Shown: positions 42,851-52,799, counted from the first letter of the stretch. The stretch is DNA of 64,000 bases from Paenibacillus sp. CF384 (GCF_900106745.1 NZ_FNNV01000018.1:62001-126000), one strand, 5' to 3'. Translations and numbers: made by a program. Notes: generated by a model not told the origin, from the sequence alone.

Positions 42851-44821
42851 ATGAGCAAATTAACGCAAGTGAATTGGAAAGACATATCACTAGGTGAAGG
42901 CTTCTGGGGCAAATGGCAGCACACCAATGCCCGCGCTACCGTAAACGCAATTTATGACCGATTCAACGAAACAGGCCGAATTGACGCGATGCGACTGTCT
43001 TGGCAAGAAGGCATGGACAACAAACCGCATATTTTCTGGGATTCTGATGTGGCCAAATGGATGGAAGGCGCAGCTTATATTTTGTACTACCATCCGGATG
43101 AAGAAATTAGCAAGAAACTGGAAACGGTTATTGATTATATTGAACAGGGCCAGGATGTGGATGGTTATTTCAATTCGTATTTTTTGACATGCGAACCGGT
43201 GAATCGTTTCAAAGACCGCACTGCGCATGAGCTCTATACGGCAGGTCATATGATGGAAGCCGCTGTGGCTCATTATTACTCCACGGGTAGTAAGCGCTTT
43301 CTGAATATCATGACACGTTTTGCTGACTGCATTGAAACCGCATTCAAGCTTGAAGGCACTGCAAACTATGCGGCTCCAGGTCACCAGGAAATTGAATTGG
43401 CACTTGTTCGGTTGTGGCAGGCTACCGGAGAGGATCGTTATTTGGAGCTCTCCAAACATTTTATCGACATCCGCGGTACGGAAGCGCGTGATCGCATTTT
43501 CTCCGTGAGAAACGGAACTTGGCCGGCTAGCCCGCCTCTTAACAGCCAGTTATTGTACAACGATACGTATGCGCAGGATGATGCGCCAGCGCGCCAGCTG
43601 CCAGCTGCAGCAGGTCATGCCGTGAGAGCGATGTATTTCTACTCCTCGATGGCTGATATCTCCAGAGAGTATGACGATAAGGAATTGTATGAAGCTTGCT
43701 TACGGCTATGGGATGATGCAACGCTTCGTAAGATGTATGTAACCGGCGGGGTAAGCGCTGAACGGTTTGGCGAAGCCATTGGCGCGGCTTATATGCTGCC
43801 TAATCAAAGCTCCTATGCGGAGACTTGCGCTTCTATTGCCATGGCATTCTTCGCGCAGCGGATGTTCTCCATTGAGCCGGATACGCGTTATGCCGATATC
43901 ATTGAGCGTCAGATGTATAACGGTGCTCTGGCTGGACTGTCTCTTGATGGGACGGGATTCTTCTACGATAATGCGCTGCAGTCTGTGCCGGCTCATAATG
44001 ATTTCTTGAAAGGCGTCCACGATACTCGGAATCTGTTCCCTAACTACCGACGTGAGCGTGTATTCGAATGCTCCTGCTGCCCGCCGAACATTCTGAGGTT
44101 CATTGCGGCCATTGGCGAATACGTCTATGCTACGGAGCAAGATACGTTGTATATCAGCCAATATGTGCAGAGCAAAGCGAATATCAAGCTGGCTTCGGGA
44201 TCGATGCAAGTAGAGCAGGCAACGAATTATCCATGGACGGAAACGGTAACGGTTCAAGTAGGCGGAGAGACTGTCGAAGGTGCCGCTCTTGCATTCCGTA
44301 TGCCGGGCTGGTGCACGAATCCAACAGTGGAGATCGACGGTACAGTGGTATTTGACGGCAACACAATCACTGACGGTCTCGTATTGAAAAATGGTTATCT
44401 GCATATACCGGTGAGCTTGATTAGGAAGGGTACGGTTTCGCTCCGCTTCCCGATGCCGGTTGTTGAAATTGAATCCAATCCGCTTGTGTCCGAGAGCAGC
44501 GGGAAAGTCGCGCTCATGCGCGGACCTGTTGTATACTGCTTAGAAGCTGTAGACAATCCGTTTACCATCTTCGATATGACGATTCTTCGTCAGCCGGAGT
44601 ACAGTCATTCTACTAGTGACATTAATGGAGTTCCGATGGTCATGCTTCACGGCAAGGCTGCAGTACGGTCCACAGAAGATTGGAATCAGGCGCTGTATCG
44701 TCCAAGCGGCTCCCGCTACACGAACGTGACGTTTACGGCTGTTCCTTACTTTGCATGGGCTAACCGCGAACCGGGCGAGATGGCCGTGTGGCTTCAGAAG
44801 GAATCCAACTTATCCGGGTAA
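42851..44821 (+). CDS. Glycoside hydrolase family 127 (beta-L-arabinofuranosidase type)
   Basis: A 656-residue cytoplasmic enzyme with an (alpha/alpha)6 barrel and beta domains. The catalytic zinc-thiolate region reads FECSCCPPN at about residues 404-412 (nucleophile and ligand Cys), and the upstream acid region is MYVTGGVSAERFGEAIG near residue 297. Both match GH127 enzymes, which remove beta-L-arabinofuranose from plant hydroxyproline-rich glycoproteins. No signal peptide is present, so the substrate must be imported. The ATG at 42851 gives the usual family start (GEGFWGKWQHTN); GAGGAG lies about 13 bases upstream. A terminator precedes and follows it. Confidence 0.85.
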   Translation: MSKLTQVNWKDISLGEGFWGKWQHTNARATVNAIYDRFNETGRIDAMRLSWQEGMDNKPHIFWDSDVAKWMEGAAYILYYHPDEEISKKLETVIDYIEQGQDVDGYFNSYFLTCEPVNRFKDRTAHELYTAGHMMEAAVAHYYSTGSKRFLNIMTRFADCIETAFKLEGTANYAAPGHQEIELALVRLWQATGEDRYLELSKHFIDIRGTEARDRIFSVRNGTWPASPPLNSQLLYNDTYAQDDAPARQLPAAAGHAVRAMYFYSSMADISREYDDKELYEACLRLWDDATLRKMYVTGGVSAERFGEAIGAAYMLPNQSSYAETCASIAMAFFAQRMFSIEPDTRYADIIERQMYNGALAGLSLDGTGFFYDNALQSVPAHNDFLKGVHDTRNLFPNYRRERVFECSCCPPNILRFIAAIGEYVYATEQDTLYISQYVQSKANIKLASGSMQVEQATNYPWTETVTVQVGGETVEGAALAFRMPGWCTNPTVEIDGTVVFDGNTITDGLVLKNGYLHIPVSLIRKGTVSLRFPMPVVEIESNPLVSESSGKVALMRGPVVYCLEAVDNPFTIFDMTILRQPEYSHSTSDINGVPMVMLHGKAAVRSTEDWNQALYRPSGSRYTNVTFTAVPYFAWANREPGEMAVWLQKESNLSG

Positions 44822-44841
44822 ACGATTCACACTGCATGCCA

Positions 44842-44870
44842 AGGCTGCCCTTTCGTGGGGCGGCTTTTTT
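44842..44870 (+). terminator. Terminator after the GH127 gene
   Basis: GCTGCCC at 44844-44850 pairs with GGGCGGC at 44858-44864 (one G-T pair), then TTTTTT. Confidence 0.85.
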
Positions 44871-44969
44871 GGGTAGGAATGAACCGAGCGACTGACAGGA
44901 AGTTGTATCCAAAAACATTGTCGATTAAACTAGAAGAGTCGGTATTATATCAGGTCTACTTAAGGAGTC

Positions 44970-46334
44970 ATGTTCTTACTTATGCTCAGAAAATTAATCC
45001 GCAAAATGTCCCCGGCGAGGCTGATCGTTTCTGTTTATGTGTTGGGAATCCTGTTCATTACGCTGCTGCTCATGCTGCCGGTCAGTTGGAAGCCGGGCGT
45101 GCGCTTGTCATTCATTGACGCTTTATTCACTGCTGCCAGCGCAGTGAGCGTTACTGGACTTACAACGGTCAGCACAGGTGATTCCTTCAGCGTCTTCGGA
45201 GCGGCTGTCCTCATCTTCGCCTTTCAATTCGGTGGGATTGGTATTATGACGCTCGGCAGTTTCTATTGGTTCTTACTCGGGGAGAATATCGGTCTGCTGG
45301 AGCGAAAGCTCATTATGATTGATCAGAACCGGAATCAACTGTCTGGACTCGTCTTATTGATGAGGCTTGTCTTGCTGCTCACGCTTGCGATCGAGCTGCT
45401 AGGAACGGTTATATTCGGTGTTTATTTCTATACGACCGGCGCGTCAGATACGATATGGAGTGCTTTCTTTAACGGGTTGTTCCACGCCGTTTCCGCTTTT
45501 ACGAATGCGGGCTTTGACTTGTTCGGGGATTCGCTTATTCGTTACTCGGACGATTACTTTGTGCAGAGCGTAACGATGTTATTGATTGTACTTGGTGCAG
45601 TTGGGTTTCCCGTACTTGCGGAACTGACCGAATGGGCTAGGAAGAAACAGAAGCGGTTTCGGTTTTCCTTATTCACGAAGGTTACGATGGTCACCCACGC
45701 CGTGCTTATTCTGCTCGGCTTCGTAGTGATTTGGCTCACGGAAGCGGGCCATTCGTTCGCGAATATGCCCATCCATCAGCAATTGATGAATGCGTTGTTC
45801 ACTTCTATCACGTCGCGCAGCGCAGGTCTTACAATCATCGATATGTCTTCGCTGCATCAGGCGTCACAGCTGCTCATCTCGGTATTGATGTTCATAGGGG
45901 CAAGTCCGTCAAGCGTTGGCGGAGGTATCCGAACGACGACGATTGCCGTTATTGTTATCGTGATGATCAACTTTGCCAAAGGCGAGAAGGAAATTCGGCT
46001 CTTCAACCGCTCGATTAGCAAGGATGACGTCTATAAGAGCTTTGTCTTCTTATGCATGTCCGTGCTGCTCGTCATCGTAGGCATATTCGCCGTCCTCATG
46101 GCGGAAGGGCATCGTTATGATCTCTCTGCCGTGCTGTTCGAGGTCACTTCCGCTTTCGGCACGTGCGGACTGTCGACGGGCATCACAGGATCGCTTCATG
46201 TTTCGGGCAAAATCACCCTCATTCTACTCATGTTCATCGGTCGAATCGGGATGTTCCTGTTCTTCTCCTTGTTCACTTCCGGGAAGAAGAAACCGGATAT
46301 TAAGTACCCTGAAGAGAAGCTGATTATTGGATAA
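44970..46334 (+). CDS. TrkH/KtrB family potassium transport protein
   Basis: A 454-residue membrane protein with the four-repeat pore architecture of Ktr/Trk channels. Each repeat has its selectivity-filter glycine loop: SVTGLTT near residue 63, AFTNAGFD near residue 177, SRSAGLTI near residue 285 and FGTCGLSTG near residue 393. KtrB works with a cytoplasmic KtrA-type nucleotide-binding subunit, which is not next to it and must be elsewhere, as in many Bacillales. AAGGAG lies only two bases before the ATG at 44970; the ATG at 44982 is 14 bases off. Monocistronic. Confidence 0.9.
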   Translation: MFLLMLRKLIRKMSPARLIVSVYVLGILFITLLLMLPVSWKPGVRLSFIDALFTAASAVSVTGLTTVSTGDSFSVFGAAVLIFAFQFGGIGIMTLGSFYWFLLGENIGLLERKLIMIDQNRNQLSGLVLLMRLVLLLTLAIELLGTVIFGVYFYTTGASDTIWSAFFNGLFHAVSAFTNAGFDLFGDSLIRYSDDYFVQSVTMLLIVLGAVGFPVLAELTEWARKKQKRFRFSLFTKVTMVTHAVLILLGFVVIWLTEAGHSFANMPIHQQLMNALFTSITSRSAGLTIIDMSSLHQASQLLISVLMFIGASPSSVGGGIRTTTIAVIVIVMINFAKGEKEIRLFNRSISKDDVYKSFVFLCMSVLLVIVGIFAVLMAEGHRYDLSAVLFEVTSAFGTCGLSTGITGSLHVSGKITLILLMFIGRIGMFLFFSLFTSGKKKPDIKYPEEKLIIG

Positions 46335-46416
46335 CTTATCACCAGGATGGTTTGAATGTACGGGTAGGACTAGCTTATAATCGAATGGACAACGCGCGTA
46401 AAGGGGATGGCGAAGT

Positions 46417-47337
46417 ATGAGTGGTTTGTATCATGTACTCGGAGCGAAGCAATTCGATCGAGGAGAGCTGGATGAGCTGTTCGAATCCGCGAAAGGCATG
46501 GAGCTGGTAGCGAAGGAAGGCGGCAATCAGCGTTTCCCGAACAAAATAATGAGCACGCTCTTCTTCGAGGCGAGCACGAGGACCCGATTCTCGTTCGAAT
46601 CGGCTATGCACCGACTGGGCGGCCGCGTCATCGGTACGGAGAATGCGAGCCAATTCTCGTCCACCATTAAAGGTGAAACGTTGGAGGATACGATCCGCAT
46701 TATTTCGGGCTACAGCGATCTCATCGTGATGCGCCATACGGATATCGGAGCTGCGAAGCGCGCGGCCGCGGTTTCCAATGTACCCGTCATCAATGCGGGC
46801 GACGGATCCGGCGAGCATCCCACGCAGGCCCTTCTTGATTTGTATACGATTCAGAAGGAATTCGGCAGAATCGATGGGCTGCATATCGCGATGATCGGCG
46901 ACCTGACTTATGGCCGTACCGTGCATTCCCTGAGCTACCTGCTGGCGAATTACAAAGATGTACATCTGTCCTTTATCTCGCCGGATAATGTGCGAATTCC
47001 TTCCTATGTCAAACAGTACTTGGATGAGAAAGGCATATCCTACGAGGAAACGACGGATCTGTCCGGTATTGCCAGGAAGGCGGATGTGTTCTACCAGACG
47101 CGAATTCAGAAGGAGCGATTCCCTTCCCCGGAGGAGTACAGCAAGGCGGAAGGCCAGTATATTATCGACCGCAAGCTGTTGGATGAGATGAAGGCGAATG
47201 CCATGATTCTTCATCCGCTGCCGCGTGCCGGAGAAATTCATCCGGAAGTCGACAGCGATCCGCGGGCGGCTTATTTCAGACAAGCTCAGAACGGATTGTA
47301 TATTCGGATGGCGCTTGTGGAGAAATGCTTTAGTTAG
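46417..47337 (+). CDS. pyrB: Aspartate carbamoyltransferase catalytic chain
   Basis: A 306-residue enzyme that joins aspartate and carbamoyl phosphate in pyrimidine synthesis. Active-site motifs are intact: FFEASTRTRFSFE near residue 48 (Ala instead of the usual Pro), the Lys in STIKGETLEDT near residue 84, GDGSGEHPTQ near residue 128, YGRTVHS near residue 166, TRIQKER near residue 228 and HPLPR near residue 266. The HPLPR and TRIQKER forms are of the Escherichia coli type, not the Bacillus subtilis type. It stands alone, with no pyrR, carA or pyrC next to it, and no attenuator was seen. Confidence 0.9.
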   Translation: MSGLYHVLGAKQFDRGELDELFESAKGMELVAKEGGNQRFPNKIMSTLFFEASTRTRFSFESAMHRLGGRVIGTENASQFSSTIKGETLEDTIRIISGYSDLIVMRHTDIGAAKRAAAVSNVPVINAGDGSGEHPTQALLDLYTIQKEFGRIDGLHIAMIGDLTYGRTVHSLSYLLANYKDVHLSFISPDNVRIPSYVKQYLDEKGISYEETTDLSGIARKADVFYQTRIQKERFPSPEEYSKAEGQYIIDRKLLDEMKANAMILHPLPRAGEIHPEVDSDPRAAYFRQAQNGLYIRMALVEKCFS

Positions 47338-47391
47338 AGTGATTGTGAAGTTGTTGTTTCTCCGGAACAGTGTCCCCCGCCGGTGAAAATA

Positions 47392-47446
47392 AAAAGGCTG
47401 TATTCGGCAAAGCGGCGCAGAGCGCACTTTCCGAATACAGCCTTTT
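47392..47446. terminator. Bidirectional terminator between pyrB and map
   Basis: A 16-bp perfect stem (47392-47407 with 47431-47446), core GGCTGTATTCGG/CCGAATACAGCC, flanked by A and T runs on the two strands. Confidence 0.95.
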
Positions 47447-47457
47447 ATACGTCATTA

Positions 47458-48201
47458 TTATTTGGTAAGAATGATCGGACCTTCGTCCGTAATGGCGATG
47501 GTATGCTCATACTGAGCAGAGAGACCGCCGTCCATCGTGCGTGCCGTCCATCCATCGGAATCGATTTTGCTTTGCCATACGCCGGTATTCAGCATCGGCT
47601 CGATGGTCATGACCATGCCGGCTTTCAGTCTGATTCCGCGACCCGCAGGTCCATAGTGAGGCACTTGCGGTTCTTCATGCATATCTTGCCCGATGCCGTG
47701 ACCGATAAACTCACGAACAACGGAGAAGCCTTCTGCTTCGGCATGCTTTTGGATTGCGTTCGATACATCGCCCATGCGGTTGCCCACAACGGCTTGCTCG
47801 ATGCCTTTGTACATCGCTTCTTCGGTTACTTTGAGCAGCTTCTTCGCTTGCGCGGATACTTTGCCTACCGCATAGGACCAAGCGGAATCAGCGAGCCAGC
47901 CATTCAAGTTGACGACCATATCAATGGTGACGATATCGCCTTCCTTCAGCGGCACAGCCGAAGGGAAGCCGTGACAGATGACGTCGTTGACGGAAGCACA
48001 GGTTGCGTACGCGTAGCCTTTGTAACCTTTCTGCTCCGGCTTCGCGCCGTGCTGCTCCATGAATTTCTCGGCAAATTGGTCAATTTCATTCGTTGTAACG
48101 CCGGGTTTAATCATTTTTGCGATTTCGCGGTGGCAGGCTGCGAGAATTTCGCCTGCTTTGCGCATATGCTCGATTTCATCTTTGGTTTTAATTATGATCA
48201 T
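47458..48201 (-). CDS. map: Type I methionine aminopeptidase
   Basis: A 247-residue metalloenzyme that removes N-terminal Met. Metal ligands are complete: His in NDVICHGFPS near residue 76, Asp in TIDMVV and ADSAWS near residues 94 and 105, His in HGIGQDMHEEP near residues 168-178, Glu in TIEPML near residue 201 and Glu in YEHTIAI near residue 232. AGAGGTG precedes the ATG. It is transcribed alone, away from the rpsM/adk region where map is usually found, so this may be a second copy. The next gene is divergent. Confidence 0.93.
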   Translation of the reverse strand: MIIIKTKDEIEHMRKAGEILAACHREIAKMIKPGVTTNEIDQFAEKFMEQHGAKPEQKGYKGYAYATCASVNDVICHGFPSAVPLKEGDIVTIDMVVNLNGWLADSAWSYAVGKVSAQAKKLLKVTEEAMYKGIEQAVVGNRMGDVSNAIQKHAEAEGFSVVREFIGHGIGQDMHEEPQVPHYGPAGRGIRLKAGMVMTIEPMLNTGVWQSKIDSDGWTARTMDGGLSAQYEHTIAITDEGPIILTK

Positions 48202-48354
48202 GTTACACCTCTTTAATGGCTAATTATAATGAAAAAATCGCCCTTCGTAAAGAAACCGACATTACGACACCGCGCTAAATACATCTAGCAGTCTGAATCA
48301 ACATTTGACATAATAATAGGTAAACGAAGTTTCGGTGCTAAAGGGGGAGCAACT

Positions 48355-50736
48355 ATGAAAGGCTTCGGTATCTATAAGTCGAAGAAATATTTGCAGCGTG
48401 TCTTAATCTCCATCATGCTTTCCATGGTCGTAGTGCTCATGGCACTGTCCGTAGCGAATACGTATGTGCTGGAGGACTCCGTCAGACGCAACCAAGAGCA
48501 GTCTAACCTCAAGGTATTATCGCAAATTCAATATAATCTCACTTACATGAACGAAATCATTACGCATCTTTCCAACTACGTCAATAAAGACAATCAACTT
48601 GCCACGCTCCTGTTCGACATGAAGCTGCCTAAGATGGACTTCATTCGCGGTTACCAACGGCTGTCGAGCATTATGGACAGCGCTTCCTTCCTGCATTCCA
48701 TGGCCATCTATAATCACACGCAAAATGAAATCTACGGCACGACAAGCGCCTTCCTGCTGGACGGCGGCCAAACAAAAGCTAAAATTCGCGATTGGCTCTT
48801 CGATGCTTCGAAGCCGCATCCAACCTCGCGGCTGATTCCTGTCAGCTTGGAGAAGGCAGACGGCGGAATCGATGCCTTCGCATTTCTCGTTACGAACTCG
48901 CTGAAACCGTTCTCCAGGGCGGAATCGGCTATTATTCTATACATCAAGTCCGACTGGGTATTCGAGAGTTTGAAGCGGATGGATGCCGTCAGCAGCGACA
49001 AAGAGGGGAATGAAATTTACATTGCCGATCAAGACGGCCACCTCTATTCCTCCGACGACGCTGTAACCGAACAGGACAAGGCTAAGCGCGACCAAATCAA
49101 ACAGCTGGTGCAGCGTGATAAGGACATGAACAAGCAGCTCTCCGGTTTTGTGGTCGGGGATATCGATGGGAAAAAGCAGCTCGTCTCGTATATGGATGAC
49201 GGAGTTCGGAATTGGACGATCATCTACGTGCAATCCTACGATTTGCTGATGAAGGATGTTCGATCAACGCGGACGAAATCATTTGCCATCACGGGCATCT
49301 TCCTGGTCCTGTCCATTGGCTTATCGATATGGCTGTCCTATAAGCTCTATACGCCGATCGAAAGGATGCTGCGCCGCATTCGCTTGCAAGCACCGCGAGA
49401 CGAACAGAATCCTGCCGTTTATGAAGGCGATGAGTTCCATCTGATGAGCGACAATTACATGCGGCTTTCGGATAAGCTGCAGGAGATCAGCTCGGAGCAA
49501 ATCGTGAGCAAATATTATTTGCGCAAGCTGCTGACGGACAGCAGTCTGTTTACGCATCATGATATGCTCGAAGTCATCGAGAAGCATGGGCTTGGCATAG
49601 CGGTAAAGGACGAGTTACTGGTCTGTGTCCTGCGAATCGATGAATTTCAGGCGTTTGACCGCAATACGACGGGAGCTGCGAAGAAGCTGTACAGTTTTGC
49701 AATGGTTAACATCGCGCATGAAATTATGGCGAAGCGGTATCGCTGCGAAGTGGTTGAGGTGCGAGGCGACCATGTGGTGTTGATCGTATCGAATGATTCA
49801 GCGAGCGCTGACCAAGGCGGTCATGCAGCACTTATACCGGATTCAGCAACAACGTTCTCCGAGCAGGTCGTACCGATTGTGCGAGAAATCCAGCAAACGA
49901 TCCTTCATTTCTATGGCATCTCGCTCTCATGCGGCGTAAGCGACCCGATTCCGCAATTTCCGTATATTTCGTCGGCTTATAATCAGGCTCTGCAGCTCTG
50001 CAGCTATAAGATTATCCATGGTCATATGGCTACGATAGTCCCCGAACAGATTAGAGAGAACTTACTGAGCAAGCAATCCGCCATCCCGGATGCCATCGAA
50101 CGTAAACTGTCAGAAGCGTTGAAGAAAGGTCAAATGTCCGAGGCGGGAAGCGAGCTGGAGAAGGCATTTACGCTGCTTGCAACCTTCGGATATGACGATA
50201 TGCTGAGGGCTGTCTCCAACTTGGCATGGGTGGTGAAGAATACGGCGGCGGACATTGCCAATAACCGCGTTATCAAATTTGATGTCGATTTGGAATATGC
50301 GACTCAAATTACGCAGGAGAAAGAAACGCTGGAGGAAATGTACATTGCGCTGCTGGCGCTTTGCGCTAGGATCTGCGAAGGTCAACGTCCGGCAACGATG
50401 GAACGCAATGATATGATTCTGGAGACGATTAAGGAATTGGTGGAACAGAAATACGCAGATATCAATTTAAGTCAGCAATCCATCGCGGCTACCGTGAAGC
50501 TATCGTCGGCTTACATCGGCAAGATGTTTAAAGACAGCACCTCGATGTCCATAACGGAATACATGAACGAAGTCCGCTTGAAGCATGCACAGCTGCTGCT
50601 GGAAACGGATGATTATACGGTCATCGAAATTATGGAGAAATGCGGATATTCCAATCCGAGCTATTTCTTCCGGTTGTTCAAAGGGAAGTTTGGAAGTACG
50701 CCAAAGGAATATCGAATGAAGAAATCCATCTCATAA
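48355..50736 (+). CDS. Membrane-anchored AraC-family regulator with extracellular sensor domain
   Basis: A 793-residue one-component sensor and regulator. A membrane span lies near residues 17-38, an extracellular dCache-like sensor fills about residues 40-300, a second span follows near residues 305-325, then a long cytoplasmic linker, and an AraC DNA-binding domain at about residues 685-793 (NLSQQSIAATVKLSSAYIGKMF and YTVIEIMEKCGYSNPSYFFRLFKG). This design is common in Paenibacillus for sugar importers. AAGGGGGAG precedes the ATG. The importer genes start about 200 bases downstream, so it likely controls them. Confidence 0.9.
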   Translation: MKGFGIYKSKKYLQRVLISIMLSMVVVLMALSVANTYVLEDSVRRNQEQSNLKVLSQIQYNLTYMNEIITHLSNYVNKDNQLATLLFDMKLPKMDFIRGYQRLSSIMDSASFLHSMAIYNHTQNEIYGTTSAFLLDGGQTKAKIRDWLFDASKPHPTSRLIPVSLEKADGGIDAFAFLVTNSLKPFSRAESAIILYIKSDWVFESLKRMDAVSSDKEGNEIYIADQDGHLYSSDDAVTEQDKAKRDQIKQLVQRDKDMNKQLSGFVVGDIDGKKQLVSYMDDGVRNWTIIYVQSYDLLMKDVRSTRTKSFAITGIFLVLSIGLSIWLSYKLYTPIERMLRRIRLQAPRDEQNPAVYEGDEFHLMSDNYMRLSDKLQEISSEQIVSKYYLRKLLTDSSLFTHHDMLEVIEKHGLGIAVKDELLVCVLRIDEFQAFDRNTTGAAKKLYSFAMVNIAHEIMAKRYRCEVVEVRGDHVVLIVSNDSASADQGGHAALIPDSATTFSEQVVPIVREIQQTILHFYGISLSCGVSDPIPQFPYISSAYNQALQLCSYKIIHGHMATIVPEQIRENLLSKQSAIPDAIERKLSEALKKGQMSEAGSELEKAFTLLATFGYDDMLRAVSNLAWVVKNTAADIANNRVIKFDVDLEYATQITQEKETLEEMYIALLALCARICEGQRPATMERNDMILETIKELVEQKYADINLSQQSIAATVKLSSAYIGKMFKDSTSMSITEYMNEVRLKHAQLLLETDDYTVIEIMEKCGYSNPSYFFRLFKGKFGSTPKEYRMKKSIS

Positions 50737-50751
50737 CGGACTTATCTTATG

Positions 50752-50800
50752 ACCGCCGTTTCCACAAAGCCTCTCGAGGCAGTGGGAACGGCGGTTTTAT
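50752..50800 (+). terminator. Terminator after the regulator gene
   Basis: ACCGCCGTTTCCAC at 50752-50765 pairs with GTGGGAACGGCGGT at 50782-50795, followed by TTTATT. Confidence 0.9.
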
Positions 50801-50934
50801 TAGGTCTATAAGCCTGTAAACTGCATAAATTCGAACATTTTACACGTGCAAGATACAGCTTTTCGAAAATCGTATTCTATATTTCGCTGCCCTGGCATGG
50901 CAACATGAAGGTCAGAAGGAGGAGGTCACAAGTC

Positions 50935-51882
50935 ATGATGGATTCGGGTCAAAGAAGCAAAGGAAACTGGCTGAGCCGAGAATGGCGGCATGTACGCAAG
51001 AACAGAGAGCTGCTGTTGCTTTCCGTGCCAGGCATTCTTTACAAATTAGTCATTAATTATTTCCCGATGGTCGGTTTGATTCTAGCGTTTAAGTTCTTTC
51101 GGTATGATCAAGGCATCTTCGGCAGCAGATGGGTAGGATTCGACAACTTTGAATTTCTCTTCAAGTCGCAGGATGCGCTTCGTATCATTCGCAACACCTT
51201 GCTGTACAACTGTACGTACATCGTGCTTGGCACGGTAACCGCGCTGCTCTTCGCCTTGCTGCTTAATGAAGTGTCAGGAAGAATGGTGAAGATTTACCAA
51301 ACCGCGATGTTTCTGCCTTACTTTATATCGCTGGTGCTCGTGGGTTACATTGCTTATGCGTTCCTGGAGCATAAGAGCGGTTATTTGAACGGTATTCTGC
51401 AGAATCTCGGGATGGAGCCGCATAACTGGTATTTTGAGACTACGCCTTGGCTCTTTATTCTGCCATTAGTATCGGTATGGAAGGGTGTCGGTTTCTCCAC
51501 GCTCGTCTATTACGCCGGCATAATGGGCATTAACAGCGAATATTACGAGGCGGCCAGGCTGGACGGTGCATCCAGAGTACAAATGATGACGCGAATCACG
51601 CTGCCGCTGCTGAAGCCGCTTATTATTATTTTGTTTATCTTGGGTCTTGGCAATATTTTCCGCGGAGATTTCGGATTGCACTACTTTGTACCTAATAACG
51701 TGGGGCTCAACTTTGCTACGACGGATATTATTGATACTTACGTTTATCGTGCACTCACGAAGCTTGGTGACATTAACTCAGGCGCAGCTGTCGGATTCCT
51801 GCAGTCTGTGGTCGGCTTGGTGACCATTGTATCAGCGAATTATCTGGTGCGTAGAGTCGATAAGGACAGCGCTTTATTCTAG
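50935..51882 (+). CDS. ABC transporter permease (LplB type) 3
   Basis: A 315-residue permease with six spans. The EAA loop is YEAARLDGASRVQMMTRITL near residue 203, typical of LplB. The ATG at 50935 follows AGGAGGAGG by about 9 bases; a second in-frame ATG at 50938 is equally possible, and upstream codons lack a site. It is the first importer gene, and the next permease begins 9 bases later. Confidence 0.92.
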   Translation: MMDSGQRSKGNWLSREWRHVRKNRELLLLSVPGILYKLVINYFPMVGLILAFKFFRYDQGIFGSRWVGFDNFEFLFKSQDALRIIRNTLLYNCTYIVLGTVTALLFALLLNEVSGRMVKIYQTAMFLPYFISLVLVGYIAYAFLEHKSGYLNGILQNLGMEPHNWYFETTPWLFILPLVSVWKGVGFSTLVYYAGIMGINSEYYEAARLDGASRVQMMTRITLPLLKPLIIILFILGLGNIFRGDFGLHYFVPNNVGLNFATTDIIDTYVYRALTKLGDINSGAAVGFLQSVVGLVTIVSANYLVRRVDKDSALF

Positions 51883-51890
51883 GAGGAATT

Positions 51891-52799
51891 GTGGACATGT
51901 CGAATGCGAATGCGAATGCGAAATCCATGCAGCAATCTAATTGGTTCATCAATGTATTTTTCATTATCGTCAGCGCGCTTATTGTGCTTCCGTTTCTGCT
52001 CGTTATCGCGGTATCGATTACCTCTGAAAATAGTCTCGTTCAGAATGGGTATCGCTTCATTCCGAGTGAATTCAGTTTGGAGGCCTTCCGCATTGTGCTG
52101 AAGGAACCAACCATTATGCTCCGCGGCTATGGCGTCACGATTACGATTACGGTCGTTGGTACGGTGATTGCGCTGCTGCTTACCGCGCTGACGGCGTACC
52201 CGATCTCTCGGCGAGATTTTCGATATAACCGCCCGCTCACGTTCTATGTGTTCTTTACCATGTTGTTCAATGGTGGATTAATTCCGTTCTATATCCTGAT
52301 GACACAGTACTTGCATCTCAAGAACTCGCTAGGTGCGCTTATTATTCCGCTGCTGCTCAGTCCCTACAATATTCTCATTATGAAGGGCTTCCTGGACAAG
52401 ATCTCGCTTGAAATCATTGAATCCGCGAAAGTAGACGGCTCCAGTGAAACGCGGATATTTATCCAAATCATCCTTCCCTTATCGACGCCTGCACTTGCCA
52501 CGCTTGGACTGTTCATTTCATTCGCTTATTGGAATGATTGGTTCACATCCTTGCTCTTTATTGACAACGATAAGTTTGTACCGCTGCAGCTGCTGCTTGT
52601 TCGGATCCTGTCGCAAATCGAGTTTCTGGCCAATTCACCGTTGGCAGAAGCGGCCAGCAAGCTGCAATTCGCTAATTTCCCGACATTATCGGTTCGCATG
52701 GCAATGGCGATCATGGCAGGTGGGCCAATGCTCATCGTCTTCCCTTTCTTCCAGAAGTTCTTTGTAAAGGGCATCACGGTTGGTTCCTTGAAAGGATAA
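51891..52799 (+). CDS. ABC transporter permease (LplC type) 4
   Basis: A 302-residue permease with six spans. Its EAA loop is IIESAKVDGSSETRIFIQII near residue 177, and its C terminus FFVKGITVGSLKG is family-typical. AGGAGGA overlaps the stop of the previous gene; the start may be GTG at 51891 (gap 4) or ATG at 51897 (gap 10). It pairs with the previous permease and is followed by the binding-protein gene, the reverse of the order in the locus at 28.9 kb. Confidence 0.92.
   Translation: MDMSNANANAKSMQQSNWFINVFFIIVSALIVLPFLLVIAVSITSENSLVQNGYRFIPSEFSLEAFRIVLKEPTIMLRGYGVTITITVVGTVIALLLTALTAYPISRRDFRYNRPLTFYVFFTMLFNGGLIPFYILMTQYLHLKNSLGALIIPLLLSPYNILIMKGFLDKISLEIIESAKVDGSSETRIFIQIILPLSTPALATLGLFISFAYWNDWFTSLLFIDNDKFVPLQLLLVRILSQIEFLANSPLAEAASKLQFANFPTLSVRMAMAIMAGGPMLIVFPFFQKFFVKGITVGSLKG

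Noticed and set aside
46375-47427. 350-residue reverse-strand frame over pyrB
   Set aside because: Shadow of the aspartate carbamoyltransferase gene on the other strand.
47383-48216. 277-residue plus-strand frame over map
   Set aside because: Antisense of a clear methionine aminopeptidase, no family motif and no ribosome binding site.
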